The notes beneath the pieces are model-generated. The model was not told where the DNA came from. It saw only the letters and a program-made list of their open reading frames with translations, and searched no databases. Source: Caldifarciminota bacterium (GTDB lineage Bacteria; Hydrothermota; Tepidihabitantia; Tepidihabitantales; Tepidihabitantaceae). Taken from it: DNA of 21,513 nucleotides. Positions 1 through 8,447 of the stretch are shown here, piece after piece. The first letter of the stretch is position 1. Each line of letters begins with the position of its first letter. The stretch lies in assembly GCA_016935775.1 (NCBI GenBank), contig JAFGQF010000277.1, positions 1 through 21,513 on the forward strand, in the 5' to 3' direction. The translations under genes and the position numbers were made by a program.

Positions 1-1965
1 AACGGCCGGTTCTATGGCGACTTCCTGAAGTTCGAGGTCTCGCCCGACGGCAACCACCTCATCGTGCCCGACACCAACAACGCTATCTTCTGGATTGACG
101 TGACCACCGGGGCCAGGGTGGACACCATCACCGGCCTGGGCAAGTGCTGGTTCCTGCGCTACTCGGGCGACTCGACGAAGCTCGTGACCGTGGCCTACGC
201 CACACCCTGCGTCGCCTGGCAGGTTGACGTCGCCACCCGCGCGGTGACCGACCAGTTGACCGTGACCGGCTACTCGCTCTCCTCGATTGACGCGGCCGCC
301 AACGCGGACGCCGGCAAGATGTTCTTCGGCACCGGCAACAACACCAGCACGCTGGTGGACTTCGTTGACGACGACTTCGTCACCTTCACCCAGACCTACT
401 CGGCCTTCTGGGTCGGCGTCTCGCCGGACCACTCGCTCGCCATCTCGGGCCAGTACCGGTTCTCGGTGATTGACTTTGCCACCGAGACGCTGCGCGGCCA
501 GCACCAGGGCAACTCGCAGTACTTCGGCGCGATCTCGCCGGTCGAATACCGGGCCGCGTCGTTCGACCCGCACCGGCACGAGGGCGTCTACTTCTACGAC
601 TACTCGACCACCACCCCGACTTATCGCGGCACGACCGTTTCGGGCGAGGCGCCCGAGGGCGACGCGCCCCACCGGGTGAAGCTGTCGCCCGACGGCTCGA
701 TTGCCATCGCCACCAACGTGCTGTCCGACAACTTCACGGTCTTCAACACCGCCACGATGCAGGTCGAAACCATCATCCCGCTCGGCGACCGGCCCCAGGA
801 CATCGCCTTCACCTCGGACTCGCGCTGGGCGGTGGTCTGCGGCCTGAACGGCAACAAGGTCGGCGTGCTGGACCTGTCCGACTTCTCGATGACCGAGGTT
901 TCGGTCGGCACCGGGCCGGCGACCGTGGTCATCACCCCGGACGATTCGTTCGCCTATGTCGGCAACATCAGCACCAACAACGTTTCGGTGGTCCGGCTGG
1001 CCGGCCCGTCGAGCCAGGTGGTCGCGACCGTGCCCTGCGGCACGATCGGCATCGTCTGGGGCAGCTACGGGGTCTGGTCCGGGCTCGGGATGAGCCCGGA
1101 CGGCCGCCATTGCCTGGTCGCGGCGTCGTTCGACGACCAGGTCAAGGTCATCGAAACCGAAAGCAACACCGTGGTCGCCGAGCTGGCGGTCGGCGACTTC
1201 CCGCTCTGCATCGAGTTCGACTCGACCGGCGAGTACGCCACCGTGACAAACTACCTGGCCGGAACGTACTCGGTGCTGCACGTGGACGGTTCGAGTTCCT
1301 CGGTGGTCGGGACTTTCCCGGCCGGCCAGTACCCGATGCGGCTGGCCTACAACCGGGCGCTCGACCAGATGGGAATCGGCAACTACGGCGGCAAGACCGT
1401 GACCATCGCCAACCCGCGCACCGGCCAGTTGATAAACACGCTTTCCTACTCGAGCTACGGCGCGCTGGCCGACGTCGCCTTTGACCCGGACGGCGCCCCG
1501 GTCGTGCTGACCGCCTCCACCGGCAACGTGCTCGGCCACGTCCACCTCGGTTCCGACCACGTCGAACTGCCGGCCGTGCCGAGCGAGTTCGACTACTGCC
1601 CGAGCGCCGCGCTGTGCGCGGTCTCCGGCCCGGGCCCGGACTTCGTCACCTTCATCGACTGGAGCCCGTCGGGCCGGGCCGAGGTGACCCCGGTCCGGCC
1701 GCGTTCGCTGCCCCGGCTTGCCCTGGGGCCCAGCCCCTGCCGCGAACGGCTGGTCGCCCGGCTCGAGCTGCCGCGCGCGGGTCGGGCAGAGTTCGAGCTG
1801 CGCGATGCCGCCGGCCGCCGGGTCGGCGCCACGGTCGCGCGCGCTCTCCTGCCCGGGATGCAATCGGTCGGGCTCGATACGCGGGACCTGCCGGCCGGAA
1901 TCTACACCTGCGTCTGCCGGCTTGACGGCTCAACGATCAGCGGCCGCTTCACGGTCCTGCACTGA
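1..1965 (+). CDS. YVTN/beta-propeller repeat protein with FlgD-like C-terminal tail (5' end outside window)
   Basis: The frame is open from base 1, so the true start lies upstream; the in-frame GTG at 64 is an internal valine. At least 654 residues are present. Repeated blades of the YVTN/NHL type are seen, each with an SPDG- or TPDD-like turn followed by a hydrophobic strand and a T- or V-rich strand, for example SPDGSIAIATN and TPDDSFAYVGN. Such propellers usually bind proteins or sugars at the cell surface; no enzymatic residues can be assigned. The last 80 or so residues form a separate beta-rich domain with the pattern DAAGRRVG...LPAGIYTC, typical of FlgD-like/T9SS type A tail domains that route secreted proteins to the outer surface. 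A similar tail ends the M14 peptidase downstream. The next gene starts 15 nt after the stop. The fold is fairly certain; the role is unknown. Confidence 0.85.
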   Translation, partial: NGRFYGDFLKFEVSPDGNHLIVPDTNNAIFWIDVTTGARVDTITGLGKCWFLRYSGDSTKLVTVAYATPCVAWQVDVATRAVTDQLTVTGYSLSSIDAAANADAGKMFFGTGNNTSTLVDFVDDDFVTFTQTYSAFWVGVSPDHSLAISGQYRFSVIDFATETLRGQHQGNSQYFGAISPVEYRAASFDPHRHEGVYFYDYSTTTPTYRGTTVSGEAPEGDAPHRVKLSPDGSIAIATNVLSDNFTVFNTATMQVETIIPLGDRPQDIAFTSDSRWAVVCGLNGNKVGVLDLSDFSMTEVSVGTGPATVVITPDDSFAYVGNISTNNVSVVRLAGPSSQVVATVPCGTIGIVWGSYGVWSGLGMSPDGRHCLVAASFDDQVKVIETESNTVVAELAVGDFPLCIEFDSTGEYATVTNYLAGTYSVLHVDGSSSSVVGTFPAGQYPMRLAYNRALDQMGIGNYGGKTVTIANPRTGQLINTLSYSSYGALADVAFDPDGAPVVLTASTGNVLGHVHLGSDHVELPAVPSEFDYCPSAALCAVSGPGPDFVTFIDWSPSGRAEVTPVRPRSLPRLALGPSPCRERLVARLELPRAGRAEFELRDAAGRRVGATVARALLPGMQSVGLDTRDLPAGIYTCVCRLDGSTISGRFTVLH

Positions 1966-1980
1966 TTGCCGGGAGCGGCG

Positions 1981-2808
1981 ATGAGCTTCAATATCATCGA
2001 TGTCGTTGCTCTCGTTGTCATCGGCCTGGCGGTCTACGCCGAGGCGGGGCGCGGGGCCATCCAGGCCCTGGGCGACGCCGCGCGGGTCGTGTTCGGCATC
2101 GGGGCCGGACTGCTCGGCTGGCACCTGGCGTTCACCCTCGTCGGTGGAACGATGGCCGGCCTGGTCGGCCTGCTGGCGCTCGGGACGGGCGCGGTACTGC
2201 TGGTCAACATCGTCGCGCGGCGACTGTTCCCGGACCCGCACCCGGGCCGCGGCCCGCTCGACCGGACAATCGGCGGCGCGGTCGGCCTCGGGCTCGGACT
2301 GCTGGTGAACCTGATCATCATCCCGGCCCTGGCCATTGGCCCGGCCATCACCCCGCTGGTCGAACGGTCGGTTGTCGGCCACCGGTTCCTCGACGCCGTG
2401 CCCGGGGTCTATGACGCCGCCGACCTGCTCGATATCAGGTTCCCGTCAATCGGCTCGGAGCGCAACCGCTTCCAGTCCGAGAGCCCGGCCAACGGCGGGG
2501 CGTTCGTCGGCCGGGTCAACTTCCGTCGGTACGACCGCACCACCTGCATCGAGTGCGGCGGCCGGGTACGGTTCGACGGTTACCGCCGGGTCAAGGGCAC
2601 GGTCATCGCCCCGCACTTCACCTGCTCGAGCTGCGGCCGGGTGTCGTGCGGTTGCGGCTCGTTCGAGGCTTTCCACGCGCTGTACCGACGCTGCCCCTAC
2701 GAGCTGTCGGTCCGCGGGATGCCGCTGGACTGCGGGGTCTGGCCGAGCGGCCGGCCGGTCAGCCCCGAGGTCGAGTGCCCGGTGTGCGGCCGCGGCGGAG
2801 AACGCTAG
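1981..2808 (+). CDS. CvpA-like membrane protein with C-terminal cysteine-rich zinc-ribbon-like domain
   Basis: This 275-residue protein starts at ATG 1981, preceded by a GGGAG-type ribosome site at 1971-1975; a TTG at 1966 is a poorer start. Residues 1-120 form several hydrophobic helices, beginning FNIIDVVALVVIGLAVYAEAGRG, which resembles CvpA (colicin V production) family proteins: an N-terminal D-x-V/I membrane segment followed by a Gly-rich region. Residues 180-275 are soluble and contain ten cysteines: C189-x2-C192, C215-x2-C218, C223-x-C225, C238, C251 and C266-x2-C269. The three CxxC pairs suggest one or two structural zinc sites. Ordinary CvpA proteins (about 160-200 aa) lack such a tail. 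The gene follows the propeller gene by 15 nt and may be cotranscribed with it. The family assignment is moderate, and zinc binding is inferred from spacing only. Confidence 0.7.
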   Translation: MSFNIIDVVALVVIGLAVYAEAGRGAIQALGDAARVVFGIGAGLLGWHLAFTLVGGTMAGLVGLLALGTGAVLLVNIVARRLFPDPHPGRGPLDRTIGGAVGLGLGLLVNLIIIPALAIGPAITPLVERSVVGHRFLDAVPGVYDAADLLDIRFPSIGSERNRFQSESPANGGAFVGRVNFRRYDRTTCIECGGRVRFDGYRRVKGTVIAPHFTCSSCGRVSCGCGSFEAFHALYRRCPYELSVRGMPLDCGVWPSGRPVSPEVECPVCGRGGER

Positions 2809-2815
2809 CCCCCGG

Positions 2816-2844
2816 TTGACTGTCCGGGACGCCGGTCCTATCAT
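2816..2844 (+). promoter_or_regulatory. Sigma70-type promoter of the M14/M16/acyl-CoA operon
   Basis: TTGACT at 2816-2821 and TATCAT at 2839-2844 are separated by 17 bp, each one mismatch from consensus. Transcription would start near 2851, giving a leader of about 78 nt. The -35 box lies in the loop of an inverted repeat (CCCGG 2811-2815, CCGGG 2824-2828), which could be an operator or chance. Confidence 0.65.
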
Positions 2845-2857
2845 TCTTGGCATACAA

Positions 2858-2932
2858 ATGGACCAACGGGCGCAATCCGTGGTCAGGAACAGTGACACCG
2901 AATCGTACGGCAATCGAAGGGAGCTTTCGTGA
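2858..2932 (+). CDS. Possible 24-residue leader peptide overlapping the M14 start
   Basis: ATG 2858 opens a frame of 24 codons (MDQRAQSVV...RRELS) whose TGA at 2930-2932 overlaps the GTG start of the peptidase in a GTGA junction. It has no ribosome site of its own, but the ATG lies only about 7 nt from the predicted transcription start, so near-leaderless initiation is possible. If translated it would couple to the peptidase. A chance frame is the main alternative. Confidence 0.2.
   Translation: MDQRAQSVVRNSDTESYGNRRELS
2861..2884 (+). promoter_or_regulatory. 5' leader hairpin upstream of the M14 peptidase gene
   Basis: GACCAACGG (2861-2869) can pair with CCGTGGTC (2877-2884), leaving one bulged A and a 7-nt loop. 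It would begin about 10 nt after the predicted transcription start. It could stabilise the transcript or affect translation; no ligand-type conservation can be judged from one sequence. Confidence 0.3.
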
Positions 2933-4917
2933 GAAACCTGGTGACCGCGCTGCTGGCGATGATGCTGCCGGCGACGCTGGGCGCGGTTGACCTCGTGCTG
3001 GTCAGCGGCGCCGGCCGGGACGACGTCCCGGCCATCGAGAGACTGGGCGTGGTGGTGAACGACGCCCGGGGCGGCGCGCTGACGGTCGAGGCCGACGCGA
3101 GCCAGCAGGCGGCGTTGCGCGCGCTCGGGTTCGGGGTCAAGGTCAAGGTCCCGGGTATTGACGGGGTCTACCGTCACAACTCGCTCACCTTCGACACCGA
3201 CGCATGGTACATGCCCTACACCACCTTCCGCGACACGATGATCACCATCGCCCAGAACAACGCGTCGTTCATCAAGCTCGAGACGCTGGGTGTCTCGGTC
3301 AACAACCGGCTGGTGCTGGCGATGAAGTTCTCCGACAACCCGCAGGCGGACGAGGAAGAACCGGCGGTCCACTTCGAGGCCAACATCCACGGCGACGAGA
3401 AGATCACCTGGGGCGTGCTCTTCGAGATGGTCAAGTACCTCGCGTCCGGCTACGGCACCGACACGCTCGTCACCCGGCTGGTCGACTCCCGCGAGATCTG
3501 GCTCGTGCCGCTGGTCAACCCGGACGGTTACGAGAGTTCGTCCCGCTACAACGGCCACTCGGTTGACCTGAACCGCAACTGGGGCTGGATGTGGCAGTCC
3601 GGCTCGGGCAGGGGGTCGGCGCCGATGAGCGAGCCCGAGTCCGAGGGAATGGTCGGCCACATCATGCGCCACCCGTTCACGACCTACGTTTCCTACCACG
3701 CCGGGACCGAGTTCATCTCCCATCCCTGGAGCTACTGCCGCTCGTCGGTCAACACGATTCCCGAGCTGGCGCTCATCAACTGGCTCTCGGCCCGCTACGA
3801 CCTCTACACCCACTACACCTACGGCCAGGGCGCGGATTCGATGTACAGCATCAACGGCTCGACCAAGGACTTCAACTACGGCTACGACGGCTCGATGGGC
3901 TGGTCGATCGAGGTCCACTACTCGAAGACCCCGCCCGCGTCGGAGATCATCCCGACCTTCAACGAGAACCGGCCGGCCATCCTCGAGTTCTGCCACCACG
4001 CCGGCAAGGGCATCCACGGCACGGTCACCGACGTCGAGAACGGCCTGCCGGTTCACGCCCAGGTGATCGTCAACCCGGCCAACTGGCACTCTTACACCGA
4101 CACCGCCCACGGCGACTATCACCGGTTCTACCTGCCCGGCACCTACACCGTCAGCTACCGCGCACCGGGCTACCGCGACACGACCGTCACCGGCGTCACG
4201 GTCCCGAACTCGGGCGACTCCTCGGTCACGCTCCACGTGACACTCACGCCCGACGCCGCTGCGCCGCTCCATGGCTTCCGCGTGATGTACTGCGCCTACA
4301 TCAACTCGCCGTCCTCCAACCGGACCTACGCGGTCCGGGCGCTGGGCCCGTCCGACGACGTCCACTACCAGCTCGACGGCGGCAAGTACATCTGCATCGA
4401 TATGGACAAGCCGGTTCACGACCTGCCGGGCGACGAATTGGTCGTGCACCGCAACGGCGGCTCCGGCTCGGCGACTGTCAAGGGCTCGAACTCCTGGACC
4501 GGTCCGTGGACCACCATCGGCACCGCCGCCTCGGACGAATCCAGCTTCGACATCGGCGCGGCCGGTCTTGACAGCGTCCGATTCGTCCGCATCGAGGCGT
4601 CCACCACCTTCTACCTCGACGCGGTCGAGGGCGTGAACTACACCGGCATCGCCGCCGGCCCGCGGGCATCGCGCGGCCGGCTGACGGTGCGCCCGCTGGC
4701 CAACCCGGCCACCGGCGCGGTCCGGCTGCGGTTCAACCGCGCGCCCGTCCCGGGCGCCCGCGTGCTGGTGACTGACGCCGCCGGCCGGTTGGTTTGCACC
4801 CTGGCCGCAGACGGTGCGATACTGACCTGGGACGCACGGACAGCCGCACCGGGCGTCTACTTCTGCCGGGTCGCGGGCGATGACCCGGTCACCACCCGCG
4901 TTGTCCTCGGGAGGTAG
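2929..4917 (+). CDS. Secreted M14-family zinc carboxypeptidase with regulatory-like and tail domains
   Basis: A 662-residue metallopeptidase starting at GTG 2929, with AAGGGAG at 2917-2923 as ribosome site. An N-terminal signal peptide (MRNLVTALLAMMLPATLGA) indicates export. The M14 catalytic domain shows the zinc ligands H154 and E157 in HGDE and H257 in SYHAGTE, the substrate-binding DLNRNW (N215, R216), and the general-base glutamate E328 in SIEVHYS, so it should be active. It removes C-terminal residues from peptides. After about residue 355 comes a carboxypeptidase-regulatory-like beta domain (GIHGTVTDVENGLPVHAQV), then a second beta-rich domain. The last 85 residues are a FlgD/T9SS-like tail ending PGVYFCRVAG...VVLGR, suggesting surface anchoring or release. 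It is the first gene of a tightly packed operon; the M16 peptidase begins 3 nt after its stop, so both probably attack extracytoplasmic protein. Confidence 0.93.
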   Translation: MRNLVTALLAMMLPATLGAVDLVLVSGAGRDDVPAIERLGVVVNDARGGALTVEADASQQAALRALGFGVKVKVPGIDGVYRHNSLTFDTDAWYMPYTTFRDTMITIAQNNASFIKLETLGVSVNNRLVLAMKFSDNPQADEEEPAVHFEANIHGDEKITWGVLFEMVKYLASGYGTDTLVTRLVDSREIWLVPLVNPDGYESSSRYNGHSVDLNRNWGWMWQSGSGRGSAPMSEPESEGMVGHIMRHPFTTYVSYHAGTEFISHPWSYCRSSVNTIPELALINWLSARYDLYTHYTYGQGADSMYSINGSTKDFNYGYDGSMGWSIEVHYSKTPPASEIIPTFNENRPAILEFCHHAGKGIHGTVTDVENGLPVHAQVIVNPANWHSYTDTAHGDYHRFYLPGTYTVSYRAPGYRDTTVTGVTVPNSGDSSVTLHVTLTPDAAAPLHGFRVMYCAYINSPSSNRTYAVRALGPSDDVHYQLDGGKYICIDMDKPVHDLPGDELVVHRNGGSGSATVKGSNSWTGPWTTIGTAASDESSFDIGAAGLDSVRFVRIEASTTFYLDAVEGVNYTGIAAGPRASRGRLTVRPLANPATGAVRLRFNRAPVPGARVLVTDAAGRLVCTLAADGAILTWDARTAAPGVYFCRVAGDDPVTTRVVLGR

Positions 4918-4920
4918 CCG

Positions 4921-6234
4921 ATGCGCACCTTGCTCCTGCTGCTGGCGCTCTGCCTGGCCGCGTCCGGTGCCGGCATCGAGGATGCCGTCACCGAGTACGA
5001 ACTGGCCAACGGCCTGCACGTCATCATCTACGTCGACTCCTCGGCCCCGGTGGTCTCCACCCACGCCTGGTACCGGGTCGGGGCCTACGACGAACCGCGC
5101 GGCCTGACCGGAATCTCGCACATGACCGAGCACATGACCTTCAAGCACACCGACCGTTACACTCCCGGCACCTTTCACCGGACTGTCGACGAGGCCGGCG
5201 GCTACAACAACGGCTTCACCTCGACCTACTACACGGGCTACTACGAGGACCTGGCGCGCGACCGCTGGGAACTGGCACTCGAACTCGAAGCGGCCCGGAT
5301 GGCGCGCTGCGTCTTCGACCCCGAGGAGTTCGCCACCGAACACCAGGTGGTGACCGAGGAATGGCGGCTGGGCCGGAACAACCCGTCCACCCGGCACTGG
5401 CAGGCGTTCGAGGCGCTCGCCTACACCGCCCACCCGCACCGCCAGCCGGTCATCGGCTGGGGCGACGATGTCGCCCGCTATACGGCCGACAAGGTACGAG
5501 ACTGGTACGAGCGTTACTACGACCCGGCCAACGCCGTGCTGGTCGTGGCCGGCGATATCCGGCCGGAGGCCGCCCGCAAGCTCATCGACCGGCACTTCGG
5601 CCGGCTCAAGGGGAAGCCGGTCGAGCGCACCGACTTCTATGACCTCGAGCCCGAGCCGGACGGCGAACGCCGCGCCGAACTGCGGCTGCGAACCCGCAAC
5701 CCGTCACTGCTGGTCGGCTACCGGATACCCGGGTTTCGTGACACCGCCGACTACTATGCCGGCGAGATGCTCGGTGCGATTCTCGGCGGGGGCCGGACCT
5801 CCCGGCTCTACCGCCGGCTGGTGATCGGCGACGGGCTGGCCACCGAGGTCTGGGCAAGCGCGGGCGTGACGCTTGACCCGGACCTGCTCTACATCTCGGT
5901 CCGGCCGCGCTCCGAATCCGACATCCCGGCGATCGAGGTCGCCATCCAGGAGGAAGTTGTCCGGCTGGCCGAGGAACCGATCCCCGCGATCGAGCTCACC
6001 CGGGTCTGCAACCAGGTCAGGGCCGACTACGTTTTCGCCCAGGACCGTGTCTCGACGATGGCCCGGGTGCTGGCCGCCAACCACCTGCTCCACGGTGACT
6101 GGCGCGCCTGGACGCGGTACCCTGACCGGGTCACCCGGGTCACCCCCGAGCAGGTGCGGCAGTTCGCCCGCAACTACCTCACACGGGAGCGGCGCACTGT
6201 CGTGGCCCTGCTGCCGGCGAAGGACGAGTCGTGA
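4921..6234 (+). CDS. M16-family zinc peptidase, catalytic subunit
   Basis: A 437-residue M16 (pitrilysin/processing peptidase) protein of the usual half-size form. ATG 4921 is preceded by GGGAGG at 4909-4914, which lies inside the end of the M14 gene. The N-terminus MRTLLLLLALCLAASGAG is a signal peptide, so it should work in the periplasm or outside. The inverted zinc motif HxxEH is intact: H67-M-T-E70-H71. A downstream acidic pair in HQVVTEE (E146/E147) is at the right distance (about 76 residues) for the third ligand. The C-terminal half carries the M16 inactive-domain pattern with a Gly-rich loop (GAILGGGRTSRLYRRL). Members clip short peptides inside a closed chamber formed by two halves. 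The next gene supplies the likely second half. Function as a peptidase is well supported; the substrate is unknown. Confidence 0.93.
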   Translation: MRTLLLLLALCLAASGAGIEDAVTEYELANGLHVIIYVDSSAPVVSTHAWYRVGAYDEPRGLTGISHMTEHMTFKHTDRYTPGTFHRTVDEAGGYNNGFTSTYYTGYYEDLARDRWELALELEAARMARCVFDPEEFATEHQVVTEEWRLGRNNPSTRHWQAFEALAYTAHPHRQPVIGWGDDVARYTADKVRDWYERYYDPANAVLVVAGDIRPEAARKLIDRHFGRLKGKPVERTDFYDLEPEPDGERRAELRLRTRNPSLLVGYRIPGFRDTADYYAGEMLGAILGGGRTSRLYRRLVIGDGLATEVWASAGVTLDPDLLYISVRPRSESDIPAIEVAIQEEVVRLAEEPIPAIELTRVCNQVRADYVFAQDRVSTMARVLAANHLLHGDWRAWTRYPDRVTRVTPEQVRQFARNYLTRERRTVVALLPAKDES

Positions 6235-7556
6235 ACCGCGTGGCAGCGCTCATCGTCATCCTCGCGCTGGCGGCCGGCGCGGTGCCGCTGCACCGGGACT
6301 CGCTGCCCAACGGACTGGTCGTGCTGACCTACGAGGACCACAGCGTGCCGGCGGTGGATGTCCGGCTGGCCTGCCGCTCGGGCGCGGCCCGCGACCCGGA
6401 GAACAAGTCCGGCTTGGCCGGCCTCGTCGCCGACATGCTCTGGCGCGGTTCAGCGACGATGGACGACGACTCGGTTGCCGCCGAACTCGAGTTCCTTGGT
6501 GCCCGGCATTCCTCGGGAACAGACTACGACTACTCGGTCGTTGACCTGAAGGTGCTGACCGAGCATCTCGGCCGGGGGCTCGAGCTGCTGTTCGGCGGCG
6601 TGCTCTCCCCCGGTTTCGACCCGCTGGTGTTCGAGCGTGTCAGGGCCTCGGCCCTCAGCTCGGCCCGGCGAACCCACGACAGCCCGCGGGCGGTGTCGAT
6701 GATGGAGTTCGACCGGCTGCTGTTTGCCGGCCACCCGTACGGTCGGCCGGCCGGCGGCGACACCGCCGACATTCAGGCGCTGTCGCTCGACGACGCCCGG
6801 GGGTTCCACCGGCTCAACTACGTGCCGAACAACTGTTTCGTGGTCGTGGTCGGCGACGTCGCGCCCGCCGAAGCGGTCCGGCTCGTGGCCGAGCTGACAG
6901 CGGACTGGCAGCCCGCCGAAATCCCGGCCCTGGCTCCACCTGGACCGACGGTGCCGACCGGGCTCCGGGTCCGGCTGGTCGAACGACCGGACCTGACCCA
7001 GAGTTACGTCACGCTCGGGCATCCCGGCATCTCGATGACCCATCCCGAGATGCTCGCCACCCGCCTGATGGCCTACATTCTGGGAGGCTCGGCGCTCGGT
7101 TCGCGGTTCGGCGACGCGGTGCGCGAGCAGGGCGGACTCGCCTACGATGTCCGCTGCTGGTTTGACCGCCGGTCCCTCCCCGGTGCCTTCCGCGCCACGG
7201 TCCAGACCGCCGACCCGGCCACCGCCATCGGCAAAATGCGCGAGGAAATCCGGAGAATGCACGGCGAGGGCCCGACCGCCCGGGAGCTGGCCGGCGCAAA
7301 GCAGTACTACACCGGGAGTTTTCCCCTCGGCTATTCAAGCAGCGGCGGCAAGCTCAGGCTCGTGACCGAGGCCGAACTGCACGGGCTCGGGAGCGACTGG
7401 CTCGACCGCTTCCCGGCGATGGTCAGCAACCTGGAACTCGATGAACTGAAGCAGGCTGCCGCCCGGCAACTGGACCCGGACAACTGCTACATCACCGTGA
7501 TCGGCAACGTCACGCGGCAGGAGCTTGAGTTGCCCGGCGCGACCTGGCTGGACTGA
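6231..7556 (+). CDS. M16-family protein, non-catalytic partner subunit
   Basis: A 441-residue M16 homologue starting at GTG 6231, overlapping the upstream stop by 4 nt (GTGA), which implies translational coupling. It has a signal peptide (MNRVAALIVILALAAGAVP). Where active enzymes have HxxEH, this protein reads G64-L-V-A67-D68 in the context SGLAGLVADMLWRG, so all zinc ligands are lost. The C-terminal half retains the features of the partner subunit: the glycine-rich loop (MAYILGGSALGSRF) and the Arg/Tyr pair region (REQGGLAYDV) that in known M16B heterodimers contacts substrate. In the family, one active and one inactive subunit often assemble into a heterodimer, as in mitochondrial processing peptidase and bacterial M16B pairs. 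The adjacent pair here fits that plan. It should have no activity alone. Confidence 0.9.
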   Translation: MNRVAALIVILALAAGAVPLHRDSLPNGLVVLTYEDHSVPAVDVRLACRSGAARDPENKSGLAGLVADMLWRGSATMDDDSVAAELEFLGARHSSGTDYDYSVVDLKVLTEHLGRGLELLFGGVLSPGFDPLVFERVRASALSSARRTHDSPRAVSMMEFDRLLFAGHPYGRPAGGDTADIQALSLDDARGFHRLNYVPNNCFVVVVGDVAPAEAVRLVAELTADWQPAEIPALAPPGPTVPTGLRVRLVERPDLTQSYVTLGHPGISMTHPEMLATRLMAYILGGSALGSRFGDAVREQGGLAYDVRCWFDRRSLPGAFRATVQTADPATAIGKMREEIRRMHGEGPTARELAGAKQYYTGSFPLGYSSSGGKLRLVTEAELHGLGSDWLDRFPAMVSNLELDELKQAAARQLDPDNCYITVIGNVTRQELELPGATWLD

Positions 7557-7580
7557 GACACGGGAGAACAGGGCGTCGGC

Positions 7581-8447
7581 TTGGGTTACGAACATCCGCA
7601 GGTGGAACCGCTGAGCGACGGCTTCTTCGGGCTCGACGGCGGCGCGATGTTCGGTGTCGTTCCCCGCGTCTTATGGCGGCAGAAGAACCCGCCCGACGCC
7701 AACAACCGTATCCTGCTGGCGTTGCGCCCGCTGCTCATCCGCACGGGCGACGCGGTGGTCGTGGTCGATACCGGGGTCGGCGACAAGTATGGCCCGAAGT
7801 TCAACGAGATGTTCAACGTCGACCACCGGGTCGGCCTCCGGCAGTCGCTCGCCGACCACGGGGTTGAACCCGAGGCGGTTACCCACGTGGTTCTCACCCA
7901 CCTGCACTTCGACCACGCCGGCGGCGCGACGCGATTGGACCCGGCCGGCCGGCCGGTGCCGACATTTCCCAATGCCCGCCACCTGGTCCAGGAACAGGAA
8001 TGGCACGACGCGACTCATCCCAACAGGAGAACCCGGGGTTCGTACCGCGAGGACGACTTCCGGCCGCTTCAGGCTGCCGGGCTGGTCGAACTCATTGATG
8101 GCGACGTCGAACCCCTGCCCGGTATCAGGCTGGTCCGCACCGGCGGCCACACCCGGGGTCACCAAATCGTGCTGGTCGAGTCCAGCAAACAGTTCGACGT
8201 CTACTGGGCCGACCTCGTACCGACGACCACCCACCTGAACGTCCCCTACATAATGGGCTACGACCTCTACCCGCTCGAGACAATGGATTGCAAAGAGGCG
8301 ATGCTGGGCAGGGCCGCCGACGAAGGCTGGACCTGCTGGTTTGAACACGACCCGGCAGTCGCCGCCGCCCGGGTTGCCCGCGAGGGTGACCGCTTCGCGG
8401 TTGAGAAGGCTATCCACGCGGTACCACAAGGAGAAAACGATGACTGA
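7581..8447 (+). CDS. MBL-fold metallo-hydrolase
   Basis: A 288-residue metallo-beta-lactamase-fold hydrolase. The complete metal set is visible: H107-L-H109-F-D111-H112, H190 in GGHTRGH, D211 in YWADLVP and H256 in WFEHDP, arranged as in the lactonase/glyoxalase II-type branch with two metal ions. There is no signal peptide, so it is cytoplasmic. The start is uncertain: TTG 7581 gives a complete N-terminus but only a distant GGGAG (7562-7566); the next ATG (7648) would remove the first 22 residues. It lies 24 nt after the M16 gene, and its end overlaps the next gene by 8 nt. Its place beside acyl-CoA enzymes makes a thioesterase- or lactonase-like role plausible, but the substrate cannot be read from sequence. 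Confidence 0.88.
   Translation: MGYEHPQVEPLSDGFFGLDGGAMFGVVPRVLWRQKNPPDANNRILLALRPLLIRTGDAVVVVDTGVGDKYGPKFNEMFNVDHRVGLRQSLADHGVEPEAVTHVVLTHLHFDHAGGATRLDPAGRPVPTFPNARHLVQEQEWHDATHPNRRTRGSYREDDFRPLQAAGLVELIDGDVEPLPGIRLVRTGGHTRGHQIVLVESSKQFDVYWADLVPTTTHLNVPYIMGYDLYPLETMDCKEAMLGRAADEGWTCWFEHDPAVAAARVAREGDRFAVEKAIHAVPQGENDD

Noticed and set aside
2446..5595. A 1049-codon open frame on the minus strand opposite the M14 and M16 genes
   Set aside because: Its protein is rich in Arg, Gly, Val and Asp with no family signature, and it lies opposite genes with clear motifs. High G+C suppresses stops in antisense frames. Similar frames at 8410-10395, 10166-12034 and 13940-16588 were rejected for the same reason.
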